Part shown: one piece after another, positions 21,525 to 30,360 of the stretch
Layout of the letters: each line of letters opens with the position of its first letter
Numbering within the stretch: the first letter of the stretch is position 1
Origin: a virus
Direction: 5' to 3' (one strand)
Length of the DNA stretch: 35,205 bases
IMG/VR virus record: IMGVR_UViG_3300037502_000326
Coordinates: 1-35,205 of that record
Program-made: the position numbers and the translations under genes
The notes under the pieces: generated by a model
Told to the model about the DNA's origin: nothing
Database searches by the model: none
Seen by the model: only the letters and a program-made list of their open reading frames with translations

Positions 21525-22475
21525 TCAAAGGAATCGTTCAAAAATCGCAGCAGCGTCCTTGACCTTTCCGGTCTGGCGAAGCCGTTGCGACAACTGTTTT
21601 TCCTGTGAGGACTTAGCAGGCGGCGCAGAAGTTCCAGATTTAAGCATCTTAGGAGCCTGTGAAACCTTCTTCTGGATTTCAGGTTTCGACTTCTGAAGTT
21701 GCTCAAACTTCATTGCTTTATACAAAGTCAGCACAGCGCGATGGTCATACACGGAACTGAGTTCTTGATCCGACCACCCTTGGGATTTCGCATATTCGCG
21801 GATTTGTTTGCGAATCTCGTCACCCTTCGGAGTAGACAGTTCAGGAATTGCCGCATTCAGCTTGTCAGCTTCCGACTTAAGATGATTTTGGAGGGCCTGC
21901 TGCTGCTCTGCTTGTTGCTGTTGGGCAATGCGTTGCTGTTCAGCACGAACCACGGCCAATTGTTTCTCGCGTTCGGTGCGTTCTGCAACCTTCACGGCAT
22001 AGCCGATCGGGTCAGTTTCCTTGAGAGCCTCTAAGTCCTCACCCTTGTTCTGTTGCGTCAGAAATTGATCTAACGCTTGCAGCTTTTGGGCGTATGCCTG
22101 TCGCTCTTGTTTCACTTGCTCCAGATGAATTCGCTCAGCCTCGATAGCCTTGCGTTGTTCTGCCAGAGCCTGAGATTTTTTCGTGTAATCAGCGGTTCGC
22201 TGGTATCCATTAACGAGTTCGTCAATATCTACCTCGATTTCCTCGCCGTCCACCTTGGCCTTGTATTTAGGCTTCGGTTGCTCCTCTTGCGGTTCTTCTT
22301 CCGAATATTCGGGTTCAGATTCGCCAGATTCTTCTACAATTTCTTCAGCTTCAGCAGCAATTTCTTCAGGTTGGCCTTGTTCGGCTCCCGAATCATCACC
22401 CATCAGCCCCAGAAACGCAGAGGCGGCCTGATTCACGTTTAGGCTTTCACTCCCCGAAGGGTTGGTGTTTTCCAT
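21525..22475 (-). CDS. Scaffolding protein, 316 aa
   Basis: Guides capsid assembly and leaves before DNA packaging. Residues about 25-75 are strongly acidic (EEIAAEAEEIVEESGESEPE). Residues 75-100 hold KYKAKVDGEEIEVDIDELVN, a recurrent scaffold motif. Long coiled-coil regions follow (EQRKAIEAERIHLEQVKQER and a Gln-rich QQQQAEQQQ segment), and the C-terminus is basic. It lies directly before the major capsid gene. Confidence 0.85.
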   Translation of the reverse strand: MENTNPSGSESLNVNQAASAFLGLMGDDSGAEQGQPEEIAAEAEEIVEESGESEPEYSEEEPQEEQPKPKYKAKVDGEEIEVDIDELVNGYQRTADYTKKSQALAEQRKAIEAERIHLEQVKQERQAYAQKLQALDQFLTQQNKGEDLEALKETDPIGYAVKVAERTEREKQLAVVRAEQQRIAQQQQAEQQQALQNHLKSEADKLNAAIPELSTPKGDEIRKQIREYAKSQGWSDQELSSVYDHRAVLTLYKAMKFEQLQKSKPEIQKKVSQAPKMLKSGTSAPPAKSSQEKQLSQRLRQTGKVKDAAAIFERFL

Positions 22476-22525
22476 GTGTTATCTCAAAAATCGCCAGAAA
22501 CCGTCTGGACGGCGGGTGAGTTACC

Positions 22526-22780
22526 TCACAGAATCTTCCACTTCTTAGCCTGGATCTGCTTTTCAGCGGCCAATCCTTTTAGATGGCCTTCCACTAGTTC
22601 AAGTGTCTTGATGACTAGATAAGCGTTTTCACGGTCATCAATGCCATCACGATTTGTGTTCAATATAGCACTAATCTGCTGGTTTTTCAAATCATCCATG
22701 ACTTTCTTGAAAAAGTCATCGTCAAGTAGGCGTTGCGCCCATTCAGCCACTGTAATTTTGTCCACTCTGGATTCCTGCAA
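22526..22780 (-). CDS. Hypothetical protein, 84 aa
   Basis: A helical protein starting MQESRVDKITVAEWAQRLLD with a long NAYLVIKTLELVEGHLKGLA helix. It overlaps the upstream gene by 38 bases. Located between the Ala/Gly-rich virion protein and the scaffold, it may be a small capsid-assembly partner; no family is recognised. The 50-base gap downstream (22476-22525) holds only a weak 5-bp hairpin followed by a short T-run. Confidence 0.55.
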   Translation of the reverse strand: MQESRVDKITVAEWAQRLLDDDFFKKVMDDLKNQQISAILNTNRDGIDDRENAYLVIKTLELVEGHLKGLAAEKQIQAKKWKIL

Positions 22781-24149
22781 TGATGTCAGCGATAGATACC
22801 GGAGTACCGTTTAGATTGCCTATTGTGTCATTGATTCCAACCGTAGTCGGTGCCCTGAATACATCCAAGATGTCAGGCATTTGCATTTCGACTTGAGGAA
22901 TCGCAGAAACATTCTGGACAAATGGCTGGCTTTGGTAATTCAGCGTGTTAATCAGGTTCGACAGAGTGTAGGCGTTCGGAGCCTGAACACTTGGAGATTC
23001 CCATTGTGTACCGCGCAGAAGTTCACGGGTTCCAAAGTCAATCGGAGCCGATGGCGTGAAGGCCATGTTGTATTCAGGAGAGCGCCAATCAGCAGGAATC
23101 GGAACAATCTGGAACCCTGTCGGCCCTTCTTCCTGTTGAGGATTTATGACCTCGTTTGCCAGTGCAGCGCCTACGACCACCGGAGCCAATTGCTTGGCGA
23201 CATCAAGCGCCTTCAGCGTTCCAGAAATGTCCTCTGTAGTTGCCTCTGGTGCATTAGGAATATTGACGCTGACATCAGGAGCAGGCTGGTTAATGAAAGA
23301 ACTCTGATCCCCTAATGGCGGCGTGAAATTTACTGGAATAACACCAGACTCAGTGAGAGTGCCACCAGAAACTGGAACGGTAATGCCTTGACCACCACCC
23401 ATTGCATCAATGTTCGGAGCCGTGGGCATCACCAATCCAAGGCCAGCATTAGGAACCGGCAAAGAGTAGTCAGGCTGGAGAACGTCTATAACTTGATTTA
23501 TTGTTGGAACTTGTATGCCTTGAGCGCCCATTTCTGGAATAACTGGCGCACCTGTAGACAGTGAGTAGTCTGGCGTAAAAGTTGTATTTGGTGGGACAAA
23601 GACAGGATTTTCTGCTGCGATGACATCCAGAATATCCAACTCTGTAGGTGCTGGTGTAGTTTCATAGCCAGATGGGAGGCTTTGCAAATAGTCTTCAGCA
23701 GCAGCCAACTTAGCCTGATTGATGCCAGTTCCAATCCCACCAAGCAAAGCGCCTTGAGCGAAATCGCCACCAGATATTTCAGCCATTGTCCCGCTAGTCA
23801 AAGCACCAGCAGCAATATTCCCTGCAGCGCCTCCACCAAGCGTTTCTGCAATGCCAGATTGAACCCCAGGAGCCAGAGCGCCAGCAGCGCCAGCAACAGC
23901 GCCTTTCAAAAAGTCACCGCCAGAAGCCTCTGCAAGTGCCCCACCAACAACAGCATTACCAACGGCTGTTGCGGCAGCACCAGTCGCACCCAAAGCAGAA
24001 CCTATGGCCGTACCAATACCAGGCGCAGCAACCGAAAGCGCAACAGACGCAAGCGCGACAGGGTTCTCAATGATGTTCTCAACAGTCTTTACAACGGGCT
24101 GGATGATTGCATCATCAATCTTCCTTCCCCATTTTCTTACCGTTCCCAT
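22743..24149 (-). CDS. Gly/Ala-rich virion-associated protein, 468 aa
   Basis: After a basic start (MGTVRKWGRKIDDAIIQPVV) residues 35-165 are a repeated hydrophobic Gly/Ala series (GTAIGSALGATGAAATAVGN, then ASGGDFLKGAVAGAAGAL and ISGGDFAQGALLGGIGTGIN). The rest is Pro-rich with repeated VIPxxxTPPL-like units. Such domains are common in phage internal proteins that may enter membranes during DNA delivery. It overlaps neighbours on both sides. Confidence 0.6.
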   Translation of the reverse strand: MGTVRKWGRKIDDAIIQPVVKTVENIIENPVALASVALSVAAPGIGTAIGSALGATGAAATAVGNAVVGGALAEASGGDFLKGAVAGAAGALAPGVQSGIAETLGGGAAGNIAAGALTSGTMAEISGGDFAQGALLGGIGTGINQAKLAAAEDYLQSLPSGYETTPAPTELDILDVIAAENPVFVPPNTTFTPDYSLSTGAPVIPEMGAQGIQVPTINQVIDVLQPDYSLPVPNAGLGLVMPTAPNIDAMGGGQGITVPVSGGTLTESGVIPVNFTPPLGDQSSFINQPAPDVSVNIPNAPEATTEDISGTLKALDVAKQLAPVVVGAALANEVINPQQEEGPTGFQIVPIPADWRSPEYNMAFTPSAPIDFGTRELLRGTQWESPSVQAPNAYTLSNLINTLNYQSQPFVQNVSAIPQVEMQMPDILDVFRAPTTVGINDTIGNLNGTPVSIADIIAGIQSGQNYSG

Positions 24150-24535
24150 CAGAACCTCACTTGAGAAGTAAACGTGCCATCGTCATTTTCAATGATGCTG
24201 ACGTCAAATTCATTTTTGACAGAATTTATCAAATCATTGATTTTTGGATTGCCGTAAGTAGTAACAGCCATCACAGCGCCAGCCTTCTCAAGCATACGCC
24301 AGAACTTTTTGTGGAAATCAACGAGATTTTTGGTGCTATCGGCATTGAAGCTGTGATGCTCAATAACTCCGGGAGCGATAACTTTAAAGACAATGATTGC
24401 GTCACCTTGCCTTATCACCTCTGCACCTTCGCGCATATGGTCATTGAATGATGCAAAGACTTCACCAACCTCGGTGCCAATCGGGTAGTGCTTCTTTGTA
24501 TCTATTTCAAGGATTTGCTCGATTGTCTTTGCCAT
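24149..24535 (-). CDS. Hypothetical structural-region protein, 128 aa
   Basis: Mixed alpha/beta sequence (MAKTIEQILEIDTKKHYPIG, IIVFKVIAPGVIEHHSFNAD, FHKKFWRMLEKAGAVMAVTT). The HHSFNAD centre and the long helix after it give a vague acetyltransferase-like layout, but no motif is decisive. It lies between portal and the Gly/Ala-rich protein with almost no spacing. Function unknown. Confidence 0.6.
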   Translation of the reverse strand: MAKTIEQILEIDTKKHYPIGTEVGEVFASFNDHMREGAEVIRQGDAIIVFKVIAPGVIEHHSFNADSTKNLVDFHKKFWRMLEKAGAVMAVTTYGNPKINDLINSVKNEFDVSIIENDDGTFTSQVRF

Positions 24536-24538
24536 ATC

Positions 24539-26629
24539 TTATCCAGGGATCTCAACAGAACCAGTGATACCAGCACCCACCTTCATTGCTTTGAGTTGGG
24601 CTTCGGCTTGGAATTCCTCTTGCTTCAGAGCCATCTGCGCACGGAACTTCTCTTGCTCAAGCTGCATCTTGGCCATCTCTTTTTCGCGCATCAGTTGGAG
24701 TTCAAGAGCAGCTTTCTCCCTAGCCAGTTGCATTTCGGCTTGGAACCTTGCTTGCTGTGCTTGAATATCAGCTTGAGTCCTTGCCATCAGTGCTTGAACC
24801 TCTGGAGGCATCTGCGGCTGCTGCGGAGGCGGATTCGACAGAGCCTGGTCAATCTCTGGAGTAATCGGCTTAAAGAACTCAGCGGAATCCTTGAAGCCAG
24901 CGGCTTCCACAAACCTACCCAGAGTCGAGCGATATTGACCCATAGAAACAAGCGGGTTCGCAGGGCCAAACTGACCAAGCATTTGCTCTTGTTTGGCGAG
25001 AACCATCTGAAGCATCGCCATTTGCTGATCTCGATTGCCATTACCCAGTCCCACGTTAATCGTCAGGTCGTACTTGTTAGCCCAAGTGCGAGGGTCAACA
25101 GTCACAAACTGACCGCGTAGACGGATGATGCGTTCTTTGTTCTGGTACTTCGTGACCAGGTGCAGGATGCCTTCAAACAGTTCCTTAACACCGCCTTCAG
25201 CGAACAGACGAGCGATCAGTTCAATCTTTCCTGCGCCAGCTTGCTGCATCGAGGCCACAGCCGCAGCAGTCACGTTCTGAAGGATGTTTGCGTCCAGACC
25301 TTGCGACATTTCGGTCACGCCGGTGCGCTTTTGCTGGACTTGATCCAGATACTGAAGCATCGGGAAAGACTGGCTAGACATATTCTGCACAGCCAGTTGA
25401 CCCAGAGCAGTCGGAGACTTAACCCGAATCACACCACCAGCAGTAGAGGTCAGCAGGTCATCAAGGTTAACCTGACCCTCCACGGCCCATGTGCGAGCAT
25501 CGTTGGTCAGATACAGGTTATCGAGCATCTGACGGGTAACGGTTGTCTTAATCAGTTGCAGGTCAACAGTTCGATCAGCCAGAGAGTTACCGAAGAACTT
25601 GTGCGGAATCGGAATCGGGCAGATTGAGTAGAAAGGAACGTAATCGCATTCCTCATCGCTCAGGATTTCGTTGCCAGCATAGAACACTTGGCGCAGTTCA
25701 GCGATGCCGTCTTCGTTGGAGTCGTGCAGGATGTAGCACTCAAAGACTTCCACCTCTTGCAGAGCGAATTCCTCGGACTGAGTGTCATAGGGCTGTTCAC
25801 CACGAGAGTAACGCACCACACGCTCAGGGGTGTAGGCCAGAGCATCACCAGAAGGAAGCGAGTCAACCTGTTCCTTCTCAAAACCCATAGCGATCAGGTC
25901 ACTGCGGGTGATTTGGCGACGATGCGCCACGAACGGAGCGGCCCGAGGGCCACGGATTGCAGCACCACTCTTGGAGATCAGGAATTCTTCAGGAGGGACG
26001 TTGACAACAGTAACCTTACCGGACTTCTTACGGCGCTGGACAACCACATCATTAAGGTTGTAGGTCGGAACCTCACCACCAGCGGCCATGATGGTTTCGG
26101 CCATCACAGGGTCAACAGCGGGGAAGGAAGTGGTTTCTTGCTCAACGACTTCGATGTCCTTGTCTTGGAGCATCATCGCCAGTTCGTCATCAGTCAGACC
26201 CTGATAACGCTCTTTGTTTACGTCTTCCTTGTCTTCCCAATACGCCTTAACGATGCCGTTCTTTTGCAGCAAGGCATCAAAGAACCAATCCCGGAGGATC
26301 ATCACACCGGGGTTGTCTTTCAGGAAAATGTAGTTCAGGTAGTCAGTAGCCTGTTTTGCACCAGCTTCATCGCCAGGGCCAGTCGGATCAGCTACAACGA
26401 TCTCGTCTGAGCCAGTAAAAATCCGCATCAAAGCCGGTAGAGCGCCATCAATTGCCTCGGCGACTTCACCAGTTACGACTTGGCTCTTGCCCTCGACCTC
26501 GTTCCCAAGAGGCTGGCGCAGATAGTATTGGAGGGCTGTCTTTCGGGCATCTACCGTTTCGGTTTCAACATACCCGATGGAATCGTCAATCGCTGCTTGG
26601 ATCGCGGCTTTGAGGCTGATTTGGCTCAT
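24539..26629 (-). CDS. Portal protein (SU10-type), 696 aa
   Basis: Forms the dodecameric ring through which DNA enters and leaves. Length is right for podoviral portals. The wing region (KTALQYYLRQPLGNEVEGKS, then VTGEVAEAIDGALPALMRIF), the KAYWEDKEDV segment and the crown/stem region (YFPMLQYLDQVQQ-like and LFAEGGVKELFEGILHLVTK) fit the SU10 portal family. The last ~90 residues are Gln/Glu/Lys-rich coiled coil (IQAQQARFQAEMQLAREKAA), a likely barrel. It is downstream of the large terminase, overlapping a small coiled-coil gene. Confidence 0.85.
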   Translation of the reverse strand: MSQISLKAAIQAAIDDSIGYVETETVDARKTALQYYLRQPLGNEVEGKSQVVTGEVAEAIDGALPALMRIFTGSDEIVVADPTGPGDEAGAKQATDYLNYIFLKDNPGVMILRDWFFDALLQKNGIVKAYWEDKEDVNKERYQGLTDDELAMMLQDKDIEVVEQETTSFPAVDPVMAETIMAAGGEVPTYNLNDVVVQRRKKSGKVTVVNVPPEEFLISKSGAAIRGPRAAPFVAHRRQITRSDLIAMGFEKEQVDSLPSGDALAYTPERVVRYSRGEQPYDTQSEEFALQEVEVFECYILHDSNEDGIAELRQVFYAGNEILSDEECDYVPFYSICPIPIPHKFFGNSLADRTVDLQLIKTTVTRQMLDNLYLTNDARTWAVEGQVNLDDLLTSTAGGVIRVKSPTALGQLAVQNMSSQSFPMLQYLDQVQQKRTGVTEMSQGLDANILQNVTAAAVASMQQAGAGKIELIARLFAEGGVKELFEGILHLVTKYQNKERIIRLRGQFVTVDPRTWANKYDLTINVGLGNGNRDQQMAMLQMVLAKQEQMLGQFGPANPLVSMGQYRSTLGRFVEAAGFKDSAEFFKPITPEIDQALSNPPPQQPQMPPEVQALMARTQADIQAQQARFQAEMQLAREKAALELQLMREKEMAKMQLEQEKFRAQMALKQEEFQAEAQLKAMKVGAGITGSVEIPG

Positions 26630-26768
26630 CTTTAACCTTTGGAGGTCGGCCCACTTTGGGCTTTGTGTCAGATTCTAACCTTTTCAGTTGGTTTTCCAAA
26701 GCCTCCACCCGTTTTTCTAGGGCTTGGATTAGCTTAACGGCGTTTTGGCCTTGAGGTACGAAAAACAT
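26586..26768 (-). CDS. Small coiled-coil protein, 60 aa
   Basis: MFFVPQGQNAVKLIQALEKR followed by VEALENQLKRLESDTKPKVG: one clear heptad coiled coil (residues about 10-35) and a Lys/Pro-rich tail. Starts right at the terminase stop and overlaps the portal start by 44 bases. Possibly a packaging or portal accessory factor; inference only. Confidence 0.6.
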   Translation of the reverse strand: MFFVPQGQNAVKLIQALEKRVEALENQLKRLESDTKPKVGRPPKVKDEPNQPQSRDPSSD

Positions 26769-28019
26769 TTAAACCACCCATTTCGGTTTGACGTTGATAG
26801 ATCTACCCCATGAGGAAACACCCTCATCGAGTCCGACTGCGACATATCTCCAAGCGTCAGCAGCGTGAGAGTGCTGGTCGTGGAGAGGTTTGTTTGAGAA
26901 CATCTTTGTGTTTGGGTCTACGTCATACCGGTAATGACGAAGGTTCTGTAGCCCATCAGCGCAGTTTGTCTCATGGATAAATGCCCTTCCCAAGAGGGTA
27001 CGAGCAGCGTTAATGCCGTCAGCCACGGACAGTTTCGGCGTGATTCGGATAGGTTTGCCCATGCCTTCAAGAATATCTTTGACCGATTTTCCGGTCATAT
27101 TCTTGTTTTCGGCATCGTGAGGAAGCCACCAGTCTTTGTAGACATAGCCCTTGTCTTGGAGAACCTGAGCGTAATGGTCGATAGTTTTCTGGCAGTTTTG
27201 GTAGAAATCAATGACCCTGACTTCACCACCGGGGATAACCTGGACGAACCAAATCGAGGTCATATCTGCCCAGCCAAGATCCCAGAACGTCTGAACAGGG
27301 ATGGATTTGTCCAGCAAGAAGTCACGGATTCTGTTTTCTTCCTGAGCCTTCCGCAGTTCATGGGCATAGACAGCCCCATCCAGCATCTGACGGGTATGGC
27401 CTTCCCAGACGTTCAGGTAAGAATCCGGGTCTTTTTCCTTGAGTTGATCCAGTTCATCCTTGAGGACGTTAGGAAACCAAGGATTGTCGTTCCAGTTCAC
27501 CTTCCTGACGATGGCCGTACTCGGAGGGTTGACCACAAACCGCTTGTAAGTCTCGTCAGTGTCCAAGTCGGGATTGAAAGTGACCCAGATCTCGGAGCCA
27601 GGCTTGCGAATGGTAGGGATCAGGACTTCCCAAGAGGATTTAGATACGGCTTGGCCTTCTTCGATCCAGCAGATGTCCACACCCTCGAAAGACTTGATCG
27701 AGGTGACATTGTGCTTCAGACCAGCAAAGGAGAACTCAGAGCCGTTCTTCCCGTAGATGGCAGTTCTTTGTACGTCAAAGAATGACTCCAGACCCATAGC
27801 CTTGATCTGGTCGGCCAATAGAGCAATCACAGAATCAGAGATGGAGTTCTGGAGTTCACGGGCACAAAGCACCCTCAGAGGCTCCTGCACTGCTTTGGCG
27901 ATCAAAGCCCTAGCGACTCCCCATGACTTACCAGAGCCGCGACCCCCATAGAGGATCTTGTAACGGCTCGGTTGAAACAGGAAATCTAGCTTTTCGGGGA
28001 AGTCCAGTTCAAGTTCCAT
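26769..28019 (-). CDS. terL: Terminase large subunit, 416 aa
   Basis: Packages DNA into the capsid with ATP hydrolysis and cuts concatemers. Walker A is GGRGSGKS (residues 25-32), Walker B with the catalytic acid is VDICWIEEG (114-122), and the coupling motif is VTFNP (146-150). The nuclease domain shows FWDLGW with Asp247, LPHDAENK with Asp302 and HSHAADAW with Asp388 as RNase H-like metal ligands. It resembles the PBSX/Terminase_3 group. It overlaps the small subunit gene by 11 bases. The family can do headful packaging, which would fit a circularly permuted genome. Confidence 0.95.
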   Translation of the reverse strand: MELELDFPEKLDFLFQPSRYKILYGGRGSGKSWGVARALIAKAVQEPLRVLCARELQNSISDSVIALLADQIKAMGLESFFDVQRTAIYGKNGSEFSFAGLKHNVTSIKSFEGVDICWIEEGQAVSKSSWEVLIPTIRKPGSEIWVTFNPDLDTDETYKRFVVNPPSTAIVRKVNWNDNPWFPNVLKDELDQLKEKDPDSYLNVWEGHTRQMLDGAVYAHELRKAQEENRIRDFLLDKSIPVQTFWDLGWADMTSIWFVQVIPGGEVRVIDFYQNCQKTIDHYAQVLQDKGYVYKDWWLPHDAENKNMTGKSVKDILEGMGKPIRITPKLSVADGINAARTLLGRAFIHETNCADGLQNLRHYRYDVDPNTKMFSNKPLHDQHSHAADAWRYVAVGLDEGVSSWGRSINVKPKWVV

Positions 28020-28275
28020 CAGGACGCTTCAGGTTGATGGAAATCTTTTGAATGAGATTGACAGGGTTATCCTGATCCCCAGACAGTTCAATTGAACTCA
28101 AGTCAGGCATTGCTTTCTTAAGCAAAATCTCAATAGCTTTCATCCGGGTCGGCTCTAATTTTCCCTCACCCGTAAGTGCATGATCCTGCAAGACATTTAT
28201 TAATTGACTTACTTGGATCTTGCGGCGCACATCCTCTTGATGCAGCTTGCCTATTGGTCTACCGACTTTTGACAT
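28009..28275 (-). CDS. Terminase small subunit-like protein, 88 aa
   Basis: Starts MSKVGRPIGKLHQEDVRRKI, a basic DNA-recognition-like start, then a helical KLEPTRMKAIEILLKKAMPD region and an ELSGDQDNP tail, a pattern typical of short small-terminase proteins in podoviruses. It would recognise the packaging site and regulate the large subunit. It is directly upstream of terL, with GAGAGGG as ribosome site. Confidence 0.8.
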   Translation of the reverse strand: MSKVGRPIGKLHQEDVRRKIQVSQLINVLQDHALTGEGKLEPTRMKAIEILLKKAMPDLSSIELSGDQDNPVNLIQKISINLKRPDGT

Positions 28276-28310
28276 TTTGAATCCCTCTCGGGTTGTTCAA
28301 GTTAGTGTAT

Positions 28311-28332
28311 GCCAACAAATGAACCTGTTGGC
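28311..28332. repeat. Perfect 7-bp inverted repeat before the terminase genes
   Basis: GCCAACA (28311-28317) and TGTTGGC (28326-28332) around an 8-base loop, in the 66-base gap before the small terminase. There is no U-run on either strand, so it is not a standard terminator. It could be a protein site, an RNA-processing hairpin or part of a packaging region; I cannot decide. Confidence 0.4.
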
Positions 28333-28341
28333 TTGGCTGGG

Positions 28342-29589
28342 TTATCTGCCTAGCAGACCTCTACGGATGATTGTACCTTCAGGAGTCATGTTAATCAGAC
28401 CCTCCAAAAAAACATCTAATCCATATCCAGTTTCTCCAGTGTATTCAAACGGGAAGTATTTGCGCCTCTCAGCGTCTGACAAGTCCATACGTCTTTGGGT
28501 CAAACGAGCCTCGGCCTCACCCATAAGATTGGCGTAAGCCTCCATTGGGTCAAGTTGCGCGGTAGACACCAGAGACTGTCTTTGCGCCATTAGGTCTTCG
28601 TATTGTGACCTGAGCGCATCTTTTTCCTGTTTAGAGATAGATGGGTTGTCCATTTGTTTGACAACCTCACCCATCTTTGTATTCAATTCGCCAATCTGGT
28701 CGAAAGCGTCTTGCCGCATCTTGGCGAAGTCACGCATATTCCCGCCGACTGCAAAACCTGATTTCTCTTGAATTGCGTGTTGGATCTCATGCAATGCGCT
28801 GCTTCTTGCCTTCTCTGGACTCAGTTGGTCACTGAGAGTCAGCCTATTGTGAGTCGGAGAGTATGCGCCATAAGCGCCCTTCATTTTCTCAGCAGGCATG
28901 AAATGAACTGGAATGTTAGCCAATTCAGGATCATATTCAAACAGTTTCTTATGCTCAAGCACCGTATCAAAAGGCTGCGTGTGTTTCAAGTAGTCAAAAT
29001 CATCACGGAATTTCAGGTCTTCCAATGCTTCAGGATCGTACCGAGACGCTTTATCGCTGATTTCTTTTCTGAACTCACCATCAGGGCCACGGACTACACC
29101 CATTTCTTGCCATACCTCTTGGGGAGTCTTTTTCTTTAGCATCTGGGATGCTTTGTAGGCTTCTTCTGAAGTGGCTGGAACAAAAATCTGCCTGCGAGTG
29201 CCTTGAGCCAAGTCAGACAACAAACCAGCAGGCAAACCACCACGCTCCATGATCCTAGGAACTACCCTCTCGGCCACACGCTCACCAGCACGACCAACAG
29301 ACATTGCAGCCCTATTTGCAGCAGGAGGAACAGGAAGCAGTGTCAGAGCAGCTTCAGCAGTCTCAGGACGAAGGAGAGGGACGTTTGCCATCTGTACGTT
29401 TGTCAGAGGCTCACCGTATGCCATGCGCTCTACGGTCTTAGGAATTCCTGTGCTTTCCAGCAATCCAGCCAGACCCTGCATTTGTTGCGTGCGTCTTGGA
29501 TCGCGCATATATCCAAGCAGACCGCCAATCAGATCATTGACACCACCCAACATGGGGCGTTGATAGGGGGTTGCGCGGATTCCGTCCAT
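28342..29589 (-). CDS. Large polyvalent-type protein with HExxH motif, 415 aa
   Basis: Residues about 225-290 hold the block YSPTHNRLTLSDQLSPEKAR followed by LHEIQHAIQEKSGFAVGGN. The HEIQH motif (267-271) matches the HExxH zinc-binding signature of metallopeptidases, and the block resembles large polyvalent-protein-associated domains. The N-terminal third is low-complexity with a few hydrophobic helices, the C-terminal third helical. Because it sits between the DUF6321 protein and the terminases, it could be a virion-associated or assembly factor. A third zinc ligand is not obvious, so activity is uncertain. Confidence 0.6.
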   Translation of the reverse strand: MDGIRATPYQRPMLGGVNDLIGGLLGYMRDPRRTQQMQGLAGLLESTGIPKTVERMAYGEPLTNVQMANVPLLRPETAEAALTLLPVPPAANRAAMSVGRAGERVAERVVPRIMERGGLPAGLLSDLAQGTRRQIFVPATSEEAYKASQMLKKKTPQEVWQEMGVVRGPDGEFRKEISDKASRYDPEALEDLKFRDDFDYLKHTQPFDTVLEHKKLFEYDPELANIPVHFMPAEKMKGAYGAYSPTHNRLTLSDQLSPEKARSSALHEIQHAIQEKSGFAVGGNMRDFAKMRQDAFDQIGELNTKMGEVVKQMDNPSISKQEKDALRSQYEDLMAQRQSLVSTAQLDPMEAYANLMGEAEARLTQRRMDLSDAERRKYFPFEYTGETGYGLDVFLEGLINMTPEGTIIRRGLLGR

Positions 29590-29592
29590 GAT

Positions 29593-29892
29593 TTACTTCT
29601 TTCGATTGCGCTCAGAAATCGCCTTGGCCTTTGTCCTAGCATCAGCCTTAGAACTTGCGCCCCATGCTTGGAGGCTTTGCAGCAGTCTTGTCGGACTGCC
29701 ATCAGGCTTACGCTCTGGGCCAGGCATATTCCCCATCCTAGCAAGGAAGGAGGCCCTACGAGGATTGTCGCCAGACTTCACCGGAGGCTTGAGATTGCTT
29801 CCGGGATTCTCGCGCTCATAGGATTTGCGGCCCTTCTCATTCAGGCCACCTTTAGGGTTCTTACCCTCTTTGCGTGTCCAAGCTGCGCTCAT
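29593..29892 (-). CDS. DUF6321-like basic protein, 99 aa
   Basis: AWTRKEGKNPKGGLNEKGRK near the N-terminus, PVKSGDNPRRASFLARMGNM and a C-terminal WGASSKADARTKA segment match the DUF6321 family of marine and freshwater phages. It is very basic and may bind nucleic acid. It overlaps the next upstream gene by 4 bases. Confidence 0.75.
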   Translation of the reverse strand: MSAAWTRKEGKNPKGGLNEKGRKSYERENPGSNLKPPVKSGDNPRRASFLARMGNMPGPERKPDGSPTRLLQSLQAWGASSKADARTKAKAISERNRKK

Positions 29893-30044
29893 TTCTTTGC
29901 CGTCTTTGCTGCTGCTTTGAATGCCGCTGCTGTCGGAGCGCCTTTAGTGCCAGGCTTCCTCATCTTTTCAGGAGTCTTCCCGGCAGCTTTCTGCTTTTCA
30001 ATGCGCTCACGTTTAGCGTGAATATTGGCGTACAGGCCTTTCAT
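29889..30044 (-). CDS. Small basic protein, 51 aa (MKGLYANIHAKRER type)
   Basis: Starts MKGLYANIHAKRERIEKQKA and contains MRKPGTKGAPTAAAF. This type recurs next to phage packaging genes in many phages but has no known function. The start overlaps the preceding stop (ATGA), and the stop overlaps the next start. Confidence 0.7.
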   Translation of the reverse strand: MKGLYANIHAKRERIEKQKAAGKTPEKMRKPGTKGAPTAAAFKAAAKTAKK

Positions 30045-30229
30045 TTCTTGCCCCGATTCGTAGCGGTACGGCTACCACGCTGAGGCATAGAACGGCCAGC
30101 TTCGCTCATGGCGATTGCCACAGCTTGATCTCGGCTCTTGACCTTCTGACCAGATGAGGATTTCAGCTTACCGGACTTGTATTCGCCCATGACTTTGCCA
30201 ATTTTCTTGGCGGCTTGATCCATGTTCAT
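30041..30229 (-). CDS. DUF6496-like basic protein, 62 aa
   Basis: KKIGKVMGEYKSGKLKSSSG and KVKSRDQAVAIAMSEA match the DUF6496 family. Strongly basic with Ser/Arg-rich tail. It may bind DNA in the packaging region. Confidence 0.7.
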   Translation of the reverse strand: MNMDQAAKKIGKVMGEYKSGKLKSSSGQKVKSRDQAVAIAMSEAGRSMPQRGSRTATNRGKK

Positions 30230-30360
30230 TTCTTGCCTTTCGGTTTGGAAAACTTGTAGGCCATAGACTGCCAGCCCTTTGATTCAGCCTGTTTCCGGGC
30301 TTCCTCGGCGTATTTTTTGGCTTGCTTTGGGTTTACAGGCTTGTTATTCGTCGTTCCCAT
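30226..30360 (-). CDS. Small basic protein, 44 aa
   Basis: Reads MGTTNNKPVNPKQAKKYAEE, then a helix KQAESKGWQSMAYKF and a Lys-rich end. GAGGAA precedes the ATG. It ends overlapping the next start (ATGA). No recognised family. Confidence 0.6.
   Translation of the reverse strand: MGTTNNKPVNPKQAKKYAEEARKQAESKGWQSMAYKFSKPKGKK

Noticed and set aside
20586-21608. Plus-strand open frame of 340 codons opposite the capsid gene
   Set aside because: Fully antisense to the major capsid protein, which has clear family motifs and a terminator. The antisense product shows no motif.
22476-22525. Terminator before the scaffold gene
   Set aside because: A 5-bp hairpin with a short T-run is present on the minus strand but is too weak to call, and the scaffold and capsid genes directly downstream need read-through.
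26973-27785. Plus-strand open frame opposite the large terminase
   Set aside because: Antisense to a gene with intact ATPase and nuclease motifs; no ribosome site or family.
29203-30021. Plus-strand open frame opposite the HExxH and DUF6321 genes
   Set aside because: Antisense shadow across several overlapping genes; composition unlike a real protein.
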